Below, in pieces: positions 47,822-59,049 of a stretch of DNA of 64,000 nucleotides. The first letter of the stretch is position 1, and each line of letters opens with the position of its first letter. The position numbers were made by a program, and so were the translations under genes. Location of the stretch: contig VUYT01000002.1 of the NCBI GenBank assembly GCA_008802785.1, positions 901,875 to 965,874 on the forward strand. Reading direction: 5' to 3'. The stretch comes from Symmetrospora coprosmae. Its lineage: Eukaryota > Basidiomycota > Cystobasidiomycetes > Symmetrosporaceae. Under the pieces are notes generated by a model. It did no database searches. It saw only the letters and a program-made list of their open reading frames with translations, and had not been told where the DNA came from.

Positions 47822-49539
47822 ATGCGGAGTGCCGGCAACGACCGCCCAGGAGATGACGGGGCGCGTGGTGGGCGAGCTCGCGACCGGTCCACCAACGCAA
47901 ATGAAGGCAGAGAAGGCAGGGGTAGGGCGAAGAGCAACGCCTCCGTCCACTCCCGCAACGACAGCACCTACGGCGGCAGCAAAGGATCCTCACCCCGTCC
48001 CAAACCCGGACAGACGGGTACGAGTACCCCAGCCAATGGGGCCATAACACCCTTCAACGATAGTGCGTATGGCACCCGTGAGGCATCGCCAAATGGGAAG
48101 TCCGGTCAACCCAGCGCAGGCTCGGGCATCTCCACCGCGCTCGTGCGTCATGTCAACGACGCATTCTCGTCGGCCCCATCAACAAGCGAGAAGAGATGGG
48201 TACCCTATACCGCGTCTACCACCTTCGACGAGCGGCGATGGAAAATAGCGGTGCATCACCAGCTAGATCAAGCCTTGACGTCTAGTCAGCTCGAGACGTG
48301 GACCGAAGGGTTCCGCAAGCGCATCATGGACAGGACAGACTGGAATATGCAGAGTAAGCATCAAGCCGCCGCCATACTCGAGGACATCAGCAAGGAGCGC
48401 ATCGCCAAGCTTGGCGCAGCAAGAGACGCGCGGCCAAAGGTCAAGGTCCTCCAGGACAACGAACTTGACGTGTGGTCCAAGAGCTGCGCAGAGCGCTTCC
48501 GGACTGCGCATAACGACCAAGCGCTGCTTGCCGCGCGGACATCGATCCTGCCGGTGATGGAAGCGTTCGCCAGAGCGCACGCCCCGGACAAAGCCTCCTA
48601 CAAACCGTACCACGCTGGGCTGCAGGCACGGATGAATGACGCGTTCAAGCACCAGCAGGGTGCGAACGCAGCGGCCGCTCAGAGAAAGCAGGCTGAGGAG
48701 CAGGTCAGGGCGGAGCAACAGCGGAAAGAGAAGCTCGCCCGTGCGGAGCAGGAGAGGCTCCAGAAACTGCAGCCCCGTGCTCACAAGAAGCTCAGAGACT
48801 GGGATCTCCGCTGCCAAACCGAACTCTATCAATGCATGAACTACACCGAGCTCGCCACCGCCTGTGATCACTTGGGACAGCTCGGGCAGCCCTCGCTTGA
48901 GCGCAACTTCCCTATACTGGGCCAGCCGAACGCGTACCGCGATGCGCTGTGGAGTGCCTTCTCCACCCAACGTGACTACATCAAGGCAAAGGTGCTGAAC
49001 CCGCTTGACGATGAGAATGGCGGATGGTTCCCTTGGAAAGTGGTCAAGAGCAAGCCCCTCGACACAAGCAGGGAGTGGGCCAGTGCTCCGGACAAGTATG
49101 GAGGCGTGCGAGGGGGCTCGGCTTTCAGTCGGAGCCCGTATCATCAAGGGAGAGGTCCTTCGGCGGAAGGTGCGGGCCATTCGACCGGTTTCAAGGCTGG
49201 ATTCTTCGGAGTAAGTGGTTTCGGGCGAGTTGGTCTTGCTGGTGCCAGTACGCGGTGGATTCACGTCCGGACGTTTGCGTGCGGATACAGGGCTTCTGGA
49301 ATCCCTTTGGCGGCGGCGGCTTGTTCAAGCAGAAGCAGAAGCAGGCGCGCCGCACACCAGTACAGCGTATGCCCTCACCCTCTGTCCAGGAACAGGTCGG
49401 CAACAACTCGGAGAACCTGACGCCCGAACTGCTCAGGAAGCTGGCGGATACCAGCAGGAACCATCACTCGCAGCGAGCCGCTACGCCCGGTGGCGAGAAC
49501 GACAGGCGAGTGCGCAAGGGATCGCTCAGCGGGAACTGA
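47822..49539 (+). CDS. Unrecognised basic protein, tandem paralogue A
   Basis: 545 residues from exons 47822-49210 and 49291-49539. The ATG at 47822 is the first in frame. The N-terminal 120 residues are disordered, Ser/Gly/Asn-rich, with a repeated STYGGSKGSSPRPK / SAYGTREASPNGK motif. The middle is helical: FDERRWKIAVHHQLDQALTS, SKHQAAAILEDISKERIAK, an Ala/Glu/Gln/Lys coiled coil (RKQAEEQVRAEQQRKEK), RDWDLRCQTELYQCMNYTEL and GQPNAYRDALWSAFSTQR. The second exon has FWNPFGGGGLFKQKQKQ. The same order of blocks occurs in the downstream gene at 50079, so the pair is a tandem duplication. No named domain and no function assigned. Confidence 0.72.
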
Positions 49540-50078
49540 CAGCATAGAACCCACACCGTGCCCTGCGTGCTCTGCTTCATTTGAGCAACGTCAAGGAGGC
49601 GGCTAAATACCATACGTCCCAATCACTGGCTCTGATCCGTTGTTGCGTCTGTGTCTACGCCAGCTCACAATACGCAAGAAGCTTTGCGCTTTCAACGCAT
49701 CGCTTATATGTAGCGTGCCCTCGTGGCTGCCACAGACATAGACTAACACTTGCCCGTTCCACCCGCCGGGGTCCATCCGTGCATTTGTGCCCTTGCGAGA
49801 GCGCGCCTCACTCGTTAAACATGCCGCCAGCTGACGCTGGTCCGCACTGAGCAGCTGATCTGCGTGTCCTTGCCAGACCGAGGGTCTCCGTCATACGCCA
49901 GTTGCACCCCATTGAAGCCCATTAGCGACACCGCCTCTACATCGTCTGTTCAGGCCGAGTAGTGGTGCCCGGGCTCCCCTCCCTCAGCTCTCCTTGTCGC
50001 TCATCGACGGCCTCTGCATATCGCGCAGGGCCAGACTCACTCATCGGGACAAACGAAACAGCTCAGCTGAACACGATA
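49540..50078. other. Spacer between tandem paralogues A and B
   Basis: 539 bp with no supported gene. It presumably carries the 3' end of A and the promoter of B. Confidence 0.45.
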
Positions 50079-51476
50079 ATGCCTGGTGCAGATTCCAATC
50101 ATCGTGGACGACGAAGCTCCCGTGGGCTTGGATATGACCAACAGGTCAGCAATCGCATACGTGCGGATAGCGCTTACGGCGGCAGTGTCAGCCCTTCGCC
50201 CGATCAGACTAGCCGACAAAGACGGACGAGCAATGCCACACCCGACTTTTCGGACGCACTGGCGCTCGTCAGTAAAACGCTCGCGCCATACAAAGATAAG
50301 ACTCGCTTCACTATCCGCCCAACCCGACCTACAGGCACTTTCGACCGGAACGAATGGTACAATCGCGTGCACCGGCAGCTGGAAGAGGCGTTCTCAAGTG
50401 GTCAACTCGAACAGCGCTATCAGAGTTTGCTGGACTCTCTGAACGCCTACAGCGGTCTGGACGTGCACAGCAAGAACAGAGCCCGTTCTGTCCTGGAGAA
50501 GGCGCGGCACGCCCGCAAAACCGGAGCCCACGTCGCTTCTCTGAATCACTGCCTTCGCGATTGGGAGCAGAAGTGCATGACTTCCTTCAGCGCCGCTCGA
50601 GACGAGACAACGCTGCAATCCGCTCGCACAGCACTGCTCAGAGACATGGACCGGTTTGCGACGAAGCACGCGCCTGCCTGGGACCGCCGCGAGTGCACCC
50701 GACACCTTTGGCGAGTCTTGGACACGGCAACGGCGCACCAAAGAGATCATATTCGAGCTCTGCACCAGCTCGAGCGCTGGAAAGAGCGGTGCCAGGATAG
50801 CTTCGCCGATTGCAAGACTTTCACGGAGCTAGGACAGACTTGCTACTATGTTATAGTCCCATGGCAGCCTGGATACGAAAAGCATCGCGCTGTGCGGGGT
50901 CAGCCGAGCGCGTACACCGACGTCATGCGACAGGCATTCTGGGAGCGCAGGGAGGAAGTCAAGAAGATCCAGCGGCATGCCGGGGATGACCCCTGGAAGG
51001 ATTGGGTTCCCTGGCCTAATCCTGCAGCGCGGAAGCAGGCCACACCGCTTCGCACTCACCGTGCGCGCAGGCAGGCCTCGAGACCACCGGAGATGGGGGA
51101 TCAGCGAGCGCGGTCATCGTCGGGAAGCCCTGACTACTACAACAGGCGTCCACTGAAGAGCTCTTACTGCACTGCACGATACGTGAGGAGCACGTCGGCT
51201 GATAGCTACGAGCTCGAGGCCAAACCCGATGGACTCGTTTATCGAGGCGCCGCTGTGAGTCCTTCGGGCTGGTCCGGAGCCGACCTGCGGTCCGTATGTA
51301 CATCTACTGATAATGGCGCAATGGCTGGCTCGCCGTAGCGCCTGGGTGGCATACTCGGCCGATTAGTGTACGGAAAGCCTAAGCAGCGCGGGTACCGGTA
51401 CGACTCGCAAGATCGGTACTACGATGATGATTACTACGACTCGTCGGCCCCTGGGCGCCGGAGGAATTACGGGTAG
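50079..51476 (+). CDS. Unrecognised basic protein, tandem paralogue B
   Basis: 437 residues from exons 50079-51254 and 51339-51476, starting MPGADSNHRGRRSSRG. Blocks parallel to A: ADSAYGGSVSPSPDQ, FDRNEWYNRVHRQLEEAFSS, SKNRARSVLEKARHARK, LRDWEQKCMTSFSAARDE, RWKERCQDSFADCKTFTELG and GQPSAYTDVMRQAFWERREE, followed by DDPWKDWVPWPNP. In both genes the last intron precedes a short Gly/Tyr/basic tail (here GKPKQRGYRYDSQDRYYDDD). B lacks A's Ala/Glu/Gln coiled-coil insertion. Function unknown. Confidence 0.72.
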
Positions 51477-51660
51477 TGGCAAGAAGCTGGATAGCAGGAA
51501 TGCTCAGGAGGGTTGTCAGGCTCCGTCAATAAGTCCGAGATAAGCCACGACGGCGCAGGTGCAGGACATCGACCTGCGCGATCAGATCCAGCGTCCGCGT
51601 GACCTCCAGTGTAGTCCCCTTCTGAGATGTGGTTTGCGCTGCATTGCATTGGATGAGCAT

Positions 51661-52905
51661 TCATGCTGCCTGCTGTTGCTGCGGCTCTATGTGCCCCAGC
51701 TGCCGTTCCAGCTCCTCGCTGGCGACATGCCGGTCTATTCCCTTGACGGGCTCCTCCTCGTCCTGCACGTCGCTCGTGTCCTTGCTCCCCGTGACGCCAT
51801 TGACGTTCTTCATCTCTACTATCCGCCCGAGCTCCTCGAGAATCTCCTTGCCCCCGCGCTGGATGAGCACGACGGCGACATCGTGCCCGAGCTGCTCGGC
51901 GTCGGCTTTTGTACTGATGGACCGCGTCTCGAGGTGGTTGATGGCGCGCGTGCCGTCCAGCGACGCAATAATGGCACGCACTTCGAGCCGGCGCGCCTTC
52001 CCATTGCCATTGCTGTGGCCATTGCTGCTGCTGCCAATCGGCGTTGCCTCGTCCTCCTCTCCATCAACGAACCGCGTCTCGACGCCCACAGGGACCGAGC
52101 ATCCCCCTTCCAGCGTGCGCAGCATCGAGCGCTCGCACGCCGTGCGCAAGTCCGTGTCCGTGTGGTTGAGCCGCGAGATCATCTCGCGCATTCGAGTATC
52201 ATCGGACCGGATCTCGATGCCAATGGCGCCCTGCCCGACCGCGTGCAGCATGACGGGCGAGTTGAGGTACGCAGTGATGCGCTCGCCCTGCTGGGAGCGG
52301 AGCAAGCCGGCACTCGCGAGGATCAGGGCATCGTAAGGGCCGTCCTTGGCGTCGAGCTTGTTCAAGCGTGTGTCGCTGTGGTGAAACAATGTACAGTGTT
52401 AGCCCGTTTGCGCTCTTGGACTAGCGGAAGGAGATAGGCTGGACACGCACATGTTGCCTCGGACATCCTTGAATGTCAGATGCGGGTAGTTCATCCTCAT
52501 CTGCGCAACCCTCCTCACGCTGCTCGAGCCGACGCACGATCCCTCGGGCAGTTCTTCGAGGCTCTTGTACGGCAGCCCGGCTTTGACAACGAGTGCGTCT
52601 CGCGGATCCTCCCTCTCGAGCACGGCGGCAATCTCGCACCCTTCGGGTAGGGACGTGGGCACGTCCTTGAGCGAGTGGACGATGCAGTCTACGATGTTGT
52701 TGACGAGAGCCACCTCGAGGTCTTTGGTCCATAGCGCCTTTGCGCCCATGAGGTACAGCGGCTCGATCTTGTTGCGGTCCCCTGCCGTGCTCATGGGCGC
52801 GAGCTTGAAGGCGAGCGGCGAGGGCGAGGTGAGGAAGTGCGGGTGGGACTGCGGGCGCGACGGGGCGCTGAAGGGGAAGGTGTTGAGGTTCGATGAGGAA
52901 GGGTA

Positions 52906-52938
<33 letters not shown>

Positions 52939-53226
52939 CGTGCTCGTCGGAGATGTCGACGACATGGCCGTCGCATTCATGGCAGGGCAGGCCTGCGACG
53001 CGGCAAGCAGCTCCAACCCATCGAGGACGAGGTTGGCCTGGATCAGCGCCAGCATGCTCGCGCGTGTCCCAATCTTGATGACATTCTCGCTGCGCGTGTC
53101 AATGTCGATGGCCCGGATGGCGGCAGCGAGCGAGGGATTCCTCGAGATGGACGGGAGGACGTTGGACGGGCTGCGGTCGTGCGCGAGGTCGACCCTGCCT
53201 GCCAAGGGTGGTGGTAGTGGTGCCAT
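51661..53226 (-). CDS. HEM3: Porphobilinogen deaminase (hydroxymethylbilane synthase)
   Basis: Third enzyme of haem synthesis, joining four porphobilinogen units into hydroxymethylbilane in the cytosol. Exons 52451-53226 and 51661-52375 give 496 residues, well above the usual 310-370. Family blocks: VIKIGTRASMLALIQANLV, PLYLMGAKALWTKDLE, DCIVHSLKDVPTSLPEG, VGSSSVRRVAQ, FKDVRGNIDTRLNKLD across the intron, DALILASAGLLR and ERSMLRTLEGGCSVPVG with the dipyrromethane-cofactor Cys. The extra length comes from an N-terminal extension, an Asn-Gly repeat insert (TNGNGNGNGNG, about 52908-52940) after helix 1, and a second Asn-Gly-rich insert before the C-terminal domain. Start chosen at MAPLPPPLAG. Confidence 0.96.
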
Positions 53227-53558
53227 TTGGCTCTTGTGTGCTGTTTCTGCTATGCTGCAATCCCTCGAGTGGATATCCGGCGAAGTGGGATCAAGATGGG
53301 CGAGATTCCTCCCCCGTACGAGAGGGCCGAGGTGGCAAAATTGTAGGGAGGATCTCGTTCGCAATCGCAGGCGAGGGACAGGGACAGAGACAGATGGCGC
53401 ACACACATACACTCATTCTTCTGACTGCAAGCTCCGCTACATGGTCGCATAGACTGCCGGGGGGAAGATCAGAGAGAGAGAGAGAGGGAGAAGGAGAAGG
53501 GGTACACGGGGGAGGACATCTGGGGCAGATCCAGAGGATACTGTAGAAGCAGGCATCA
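53227..53558. other. Intergenic region with GA microsatellite
   Basis: 332 bp upstream of HEM3 and downstream of the SSH4-like gene. A GA-repeat run lies at about 53470-53490. No gene. Confidence 0.55.
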
Positions 53559-53653
53559 TCAGACATTCTCATCGTTCTGGGAATGCCCTGCCCTCCCCCA
53601 GACACTGCCAAAGAAGCCGCGGAGGCCCAGTCCCGTCCCACTGGCACCCGCCC

Positions 53654-53687
<34 letters not shown>

Positions 53688-56035
53688 ACCGGCCGCGTCG
53701 TCGCGCGCAGGAGTATACCAGGCTACCGAGCGCAAGACATCAGGCGTGTTGAAGGTATAGTGTGACGGACCTGCAGTGATGCCACTGCCACTGGCACTCG
53801 CACTCCCGCCCGCGCTGGCGCTGGCACCGCTCATGCCCGCAAACAAGGCCGCAAGCTGGTCCTCCGGCAGCGAGTCGAGCATGGCCTCTGCCACACCCGC
53901 CGGGTACTGGTTCGCGTCGAGCAGGGCGTACGAAGGGGGCGAGACGTCGCCTGGCAAGCGGGGCGGCGCCGCGCCGTGCGCTATCGAGACGTGGTACGGC
54001 GGAGTCGAGCTCGTCGGCATGTCCGCCGCCGTTGCTGGCGGGGAAGTGGCAGTCAGAGTCGAGGGTGCAGTCGAGCCGCGGGACCGCTGCGACTGCCGCT
54101 CCTCCTGCTCCTCGAGCGCTATCCGCCGGCTGAACGGCGACATTGCCCGGAGCGAGATATCGAGCTGCCCGGGCGTGGGCGGGTTGTGCGGGAGCAGGTC
54201 GGCATCCTCGTCTTCTTCTCCCTCGGCGCCGTCCTCATCCTCATCATCCGGTAGAGACGCGGTCCCAGGGATCGAGACGGGCGAGGACGAGCTCGTGCTG
54301 TTGGTGGACGACGGCGTGCGCGTCCGCGTCATTGTCGTGCGGAGAGGCGAAGGCCGCACGGGGACGGTCGAGCCGGAGGGCTGGCGCCGATGCCCGCTCC
54401 CGCTCCCACTCCCACTCCCGCCAGGCCGATGCCGGGAATGGCTGGGGTCCAGGTGCGATGACGATGATGATGGCTGTCCAAGTGCCACAGCTGCAGCCTG
54501 CTCGTTCGATGGTTGCCGCTCGTGCCGCGGCCGACTGGCGCTCGTGCTGGCGCTAGCAGGTCCGGCGGCGTTCGAGCTCGATGCGGGTGTCGCACTACGA
54601 AGGGCTGGGCCCGCCTCGTCTGCTGCCGCTGCTGCCGCTGACGCTAACGCTCGGGGTGTTGTCGCGCTCTCGAGCAGGATGGATCCCCTCTCGCTGCCAT
54701 ACGCCGGCGGCGGCGCAAGCGTCCCAATCGTCGGTGCGAGGCCCCACTTCTTGACATTGGCCTCGATGAAGACGAACCCCGCCTGGCCAAGGTTGACGTG
54801 CACGACGGCGGCTCCGTCCGCCGCGACCGTGGGAAAGAGGTTGTGCTTTGTGAGACCGACGTATGCGTCCTCGAGCTTCTTGCCGTTCCGCGTGAAGAAG
54901 ACGGCGCCTGTTCGCGGGCGGTACCCCACGCCCAGCACGTCGCCCTCTGCGAGCGGAGGGCCGTACGATTGCGCCGTGAAGGGATAGTTGTAGCTCTTGA
55001 ACCCGTCCGAGGAAGAGTAGCCTATTGAATAGCGATTCCAGCCTGTGCAGCAGTCGATTGGCGTGCGTCAGCGGCAATCCGTTAGACCAACGAGTAGCAA
55101 GTGGGGAGTTCGGCCCACCTGGCATCCTGAAGCTCGGGTACGGCTTTGTCGACAGGCCAATGGCCAAGTTCGTCGAGTTGGGCTTCTCAAACAGCTTGAC
55201 CTCCCAGTAGTAGACCTCATTGAGCCGGGGCAGGGGCAGGTTGCTCTGGACGCAGCATGCGCCGCCCTCCTGCGCGGCCATCCCGATCCCGTCCTCGAGG
55301 AAGGTGATCTCGGTGCGTGATGTGACGAATAAAGGCGAGTTGGTCTCGTAGTCGGGCTCAAAGGACCAGGCAGAGATGCCCTTTTCCTGGATCGAGAGGA
55401 ACTGGGAGAGGGTGATGTCGGTCGCCATCGAGTTGGGGAGGTACTGCTGCTGGAAGACTGCGGGCGGCGGGCCATGTGGAAGGTGTCAGCGTCTCTCTCC
55501 AGGTGACTGAAGCGGGGCAAGCTCGCATGTAGAGCATGTGGGAGGGCGTGCTCATCGCGCGGCAGGCCCTCCGGCAGGCCCTCGGACACACGCCCGTAGA
55601 TGGCAACTCACGCTTTGCCCTCTCGTACCCCGCCGTTGTCCCCTCGTCCTGCTGCTCCAACCACCTCTGCTCAATCCCCCTCAGCCCGCCTTCCCCATCG
55701 AGCTCCTCCTCCCTGCTCAGGTCGAGCGGGCCGTCGTTATCGCCCAGCGCGATCCCTCCTCTGCCAGAGAGGCGCCCGCGCTTTACGAGGATGAGGAAGA
55801 TCAGGAAGAAGATGAGGAGGAAGAGGAGGGTCGAGAGGAGGATGAGCAAGGGAAGCAGCAGCGACAGGGACGGGTCCCTCTGCATGGTCGTCGTTGCTGC
55901 CCGAGCACTGCTGCTGCCTGCTCCTCCTGCTGCCGATGACTCCTCCCACTGCTCCAGCAGCGCCTTGACGCTCTCCCTATACGATGCATGCGCCCCTGCA
56001 TGCTCCACTCCTGCTCCCACTCCTGCGCCTGCCAT
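53559..56035 (-). CDS. SSH4: SSH4-like SPRY-domain Rsp5 adaptor
   Basis: Endosomal/vacuolar membrane protein that recruits the Rsp5/Nedd4 ubiquitin ligase to cargo. Exons 55612-56035, 55119-55457 and 53559-55042 give about 748 residues. One transmembrane helix lies at residues about 58-84 (LLILLSTLLFLLIFFLIFLI). The SPRY domain follows (ISAWSFEPDYETNSPLFVTS, YYWEVKLFEKPNSTNLAIGL, WNRYSIGYSSSDGFKSYNYP, GVGYRPRTGAVFFTRNGK). The disordered tail carries two PPxY motifs, PPAY and PPSY, the WW-domain ligands expected of an Rsp5 adaptor. A polyQ run from a CTG repeat (about 53657-53686) lies near the C-terminus. The tail is longer than in yeast Ssh4. Assignment between SSH4 and its paralogue EAR1 is open. 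Confidence 0.9.
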
Positions 56036-56673
56036 TGCTATCCGATATCTCCTGTTGGCGGCCTCGGCCTCCTCTGCCCGCCTCTGCCTCTGCCTCTCTG
56101 CCCGGATGAGCCCTTTCAAGGCGCAACCTGGATGTACGGGTGGCTATGGACTGCCCGTCCGCTGTAGAGCTATTGCGATCCCCGAACGACGCGCAACCGC
56201 CAGTGTGCGCCCTTTGCTGGAAGTGCGATTGCGGATCCTGTTGAGATGAGCGAGAGCGGCGTGGACGCTGACGAGAGCGCGCCTGCCTGCCTGCCTGTCG
56301 CATATAAGGAAGGCCGTCGGCCCAGCCCGAGGGGAAGACGATGGAACCTGATGCGCAGTATTGTCGACCACTCGACAGCTGCACATGCAGGCACCCTCTG
56401 CGGGAAAGAGCCAGTGGCCTGGCCTGGCCTGTCTGTCCGTCCCTCTGTCCTCGTTCGCCACCACTGCCAGCCAAGCACCTCGACAGCTCTATGTATTGCA
56501 AACAACGATGAGGTCTAGCTAATAGCGACTAGCGTATGGACCAGGGAGATACGAGCCGCAACAACATCCAAGCGCGTCTATTAAGCTATGCTATACTTTG
56601 ATAGAGAGATGGGGAGACAAGTGTCCGTGGGCGGTACTGAACAAGCGGAGATAGATGGGTACATTGCCTCCGT
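56036..56673. promoter_or_regulatory. Region upstream of SSH4-like gene, contains repeat copy 1
   Basis: 638 bp between two minus-strand genes. Bases 56398-56650 are copy 1 of a non-coding duplicated block; the remainder shows nothing recognised. Confidence 0.6.
56398..56650 (+). repeat. Non-coding direct repeat, copy 1
   Basis: About 250 bp sharing long identical stretches with 61018-61279, for example around CGACAGCTCTATGTA, the GAGGTCTAGCTAAT box, GAGATACGAGCCGCAACAAC and TAAGCTATGCTATACTT. There are scattered substitutions and small indels. No open frame is conserved. Confidence 0.93.
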
Positions 56674-58206
56674 CTAGACGACACCGGCGGCCCGGTGGTG
56701 CTGGTGCTGCGCTGCCTCGATCGGAGCCGCAGGGAATGTCTGACTGAGGGGCGAGTGCAGCCTCGGTGCCCTCGACGAGGCCCTTGCTACCGCAGCGTGC
56801 TGCGACGACCCTGGGCCTGCGCCGCTCAGGGACAGCGTGAGCGTCAGTGGGCGGGGTGCAGCTGCGCTCGTCGAAGCCGTCGCAGGCACCGGACGTGTGA
56901 TCTTGACTGTCGGCCGGGGTGCGTCCATCAGCGAAGAAGCCGACGGAGGCATGGCATCGGGCGATTGGCGCGTCGAGCGGGATGCACGCTGTGGACGCGC
57001 GGTGGGGACGGCTTCCACAGCTGCAGCATCAGACAGTGCGAGCTTCGTCTTCTTGGTGGCTCGCGGACGGCGGGGCGCGCGGTAGTCCCCGTCGTCCTGG
57101 TCGTCGTCATCGTCGACAGTGTCCTCCTCGTCCTCGTAGACATCGCTATCAGCAGCCTCGGGGCCAGAAACGGTCTGCTCGAGGCGGTGGTGTGCCTGGA
57201 GGAGGCGCTTGCTGCTGCTGCTAGTTCCTTGCACAGCCGCATAGAGGGCATCCTCGACAGCAGAAGAAGAGAATGCGCTATCTGTGGGCGACGGCGATGC
57301 GCAGAGGGTTGACATGGCCAGCGGGAGTGGCGAAGCGCCTCGCAGCGCGACAGGAGCTCTGCCCCGGCGCGCCATGGCCATGCCTGCCGGCGGCGTGGGC
57401 GTCGCTGTTTGAGCTTGGTTCGCAGCGGAAGAAGCGGACGCGAGCGAGTCGGTGCTGTTGGAGCGCGACAGTGCCACCGCCCCGCCACCGCGCGAGGAGC
57501 TGCGGCGCACCATCGGACGCGCGTACAGCGTCGCGGGCGCGACTGAGCTGCGCCTCGAAGGTGGAGCCGACGCTTGAGCCGGCACCGCAGGCGGTGTTGC
57601 CGTGTTGCGGGGGAGAGAGGACGATGGCGAGTCGGGCAGGGTGGCAATTGCGGAAGTGCCAAAGAAAGGGGTCGCTCCAAGCCGCTTGACTTTGGCGGTG
57701 GTAGCCGCAGCCGCAGCGGGTGAGATATCGTATCCAAATCCCAGCCCCGCCGTAGGGTTGCGCTCGCGCTTGCTCCTCGCCAGCCTCGCGGAGGCTTTGC
57801 GGGACTCTCTCTCCGTGTCCTCGACCAGGCGCTTCACGTGCTTTGCCTGGACGACACGCCGGCCGGGGCTCGGGCAGGTGGTACTCCAGACGATGCCCGC
57901 GCTCGCAGAGTGCAGCGAGAGCGACAGGTCCATGTACCGCGGCTGAAGGGCGAGGCGCTCCTGCTCCTCGTCCGCGTACCCGAGCGAGGGTGGGGCTTTC
58001 TGCGGGTGCGCGAGCTTGCGCTTTGAGATGCGCGCTGCGCCTAGATTAACGTTGGTGCTCGTGTTGGCGGGCATGGTGCTGGATGATGCCTCGGACGACG
58101 AGGAAGTGGATGAGGTCGGCGAGAGGTGTGTGTAGAGAAACGAGGATGAGGCGAATCCAAACCCGAAGCCTGACCCGGACCCAAGGTAGCCAGCTGTCGA
58201 GGCCAT
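56674..58206 (-). CDS. Low-complexity hypothetical protein, probably nuclear
   Basis: Intronless frame of 510 residues. Ser/Ala-rich N-terminus with a Gly/Phe segment (SGFGFGFASSSFLY); a conserved-looking core LGYADEEQERLALQPRYMD then VVQAKHVKRLVEDTERESRKASARLARSKRERN; basic Ser/Arg-rich stretches; an acidic tract (VYEDEEDTVDDDDDQDD) next to RAPRRPRATKK, which resembles an AT-hook-like basic patch; and Ala/Ser/Pro-rich tail. No catalytic domain is seen. The acidic and basic patches suggest a nuclear or chromatin-associated protein. The long uninterrupted frame and absence of stops support it being coding. Confidence 0.75.
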   Translation of the reverse strand: MASTAGYLGSGSGFGFGFASSSFLYTHLSPTSSTSSSSEASSSTMPANTSTNVNLGAARISKRKLAHPQKAPPSLGYADEEQERLALQPRYMDLSLSLHSASAGIVWSTTCPSPGRRVVQAKHVKRLVEDTERESRKASARLARSKRERNPTAGLGFGYDISPAAAAATTAKVKRLGATPFFGTSAIATLPDSPSSSLPRNTATPPAVPAQASAPPSRRSSVAPATLYARPMVRRSSSRGGGAVALSRSNSTDSLASASSAANQAQTATPTPPAGMAMARRGRAPVALRGASPLPLAMSTLCASPSPTDSAFSSSAVEDALYAAVQGTSSSSKRLLQAHHRLEQTVSGPEAADSDVYEDEEDTVDDDDDQDDGDYRAPRRPRATKKTKLALSDAAAVEAVPTARPQRASRSTRQSPDAMPPSASSLMDAPRPTVKITRPVPATASTSAAAPRPLTLTLSLSGAGPGSSQHAAVARASSRAPRLHSPLSQTFPAAPIEAAQHQHHRAAGVV

Positions 58207-59049
58207 CGCGGCTCGTATCTGTCAAAGGGATCGGACAAGGGGGAGATAAGTTGGCGATGTATGGCCGCTTGCGATGGTCTGTGTGAACGCGTAGGATAGA
58301 GTGTGTGGTGGTACAGATATATACAAGGGATGAGATGCGATGGGAGAGAAGGCAAGGGGGATGTGTCTCCGATGCTCTGTGAGCTGAAGAAGCTGAGAGA
58401 CCAGGATCGCGGCAGGCAATTAAGCCAGCCTGGTGCAAGATTCCAGCATGGCACGCATGAGAGCCTCGCACAAGCTTGAAGAGCAGAGGGTCGCTATGCT
58501 GCAACCGAGATGTTCGCGCCCGCGCTTCCCGACGATGGTCAACCAGCTTCAGGATGTGCCCCTCGTTCCAGCCGCGGTCTCAGCAGCAATCGTGCTATGG
58601 ATCTCCGCGGCGCAGACAGGACAGCACCTGACATGCCGGCAAGAGCGCATACAGCTCCCTGCTATCCAGAATCTCGCTTGCGAACCTATACCTTGGACTG
58701 CTGACCTAATCTCAGTGTCACGTGCGCGCGTGAGATGCGATGACGTCCGAGTGGGCTCACAGGAGGATGGCAGCGGAGGCACTGATCACGCTGGATTATC
58801 ACGGTATCTGCGAGACGGCTACAAAACTGCTAGATGAGAGGATCGCGGTACAATGGCGGGCGGGAGAAACGCGGATAATACGGGGTTGTGGTCGATGCGG
58901 GAAAGGAGGAACCGACAGATTAGCGACAACATCAGGCAAAGCGAGAGGAAAAGCCGGGAGGAGGGACGAGCAGGGTAGAGCCCGATGTACTGTAGCCAGT
59001 GAGCCTGAGCTTCTGACCGGCGAGCAGTCAGCCACGTCCGGGCAGGCAC
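58207..59049. other. Intergenic region
   Basis: 843 bp between minus-strand genes. No supported gene, RNA or repeat. Confidence 0.5.

Noticed and set aside
53776-54987. 403-codon plus-strand frame
   Set aside because: It is antisense to the disordered tail and SPRY region of the SSH4-like gene, whose domain and PPxY motifs make the minus strand the coding one.
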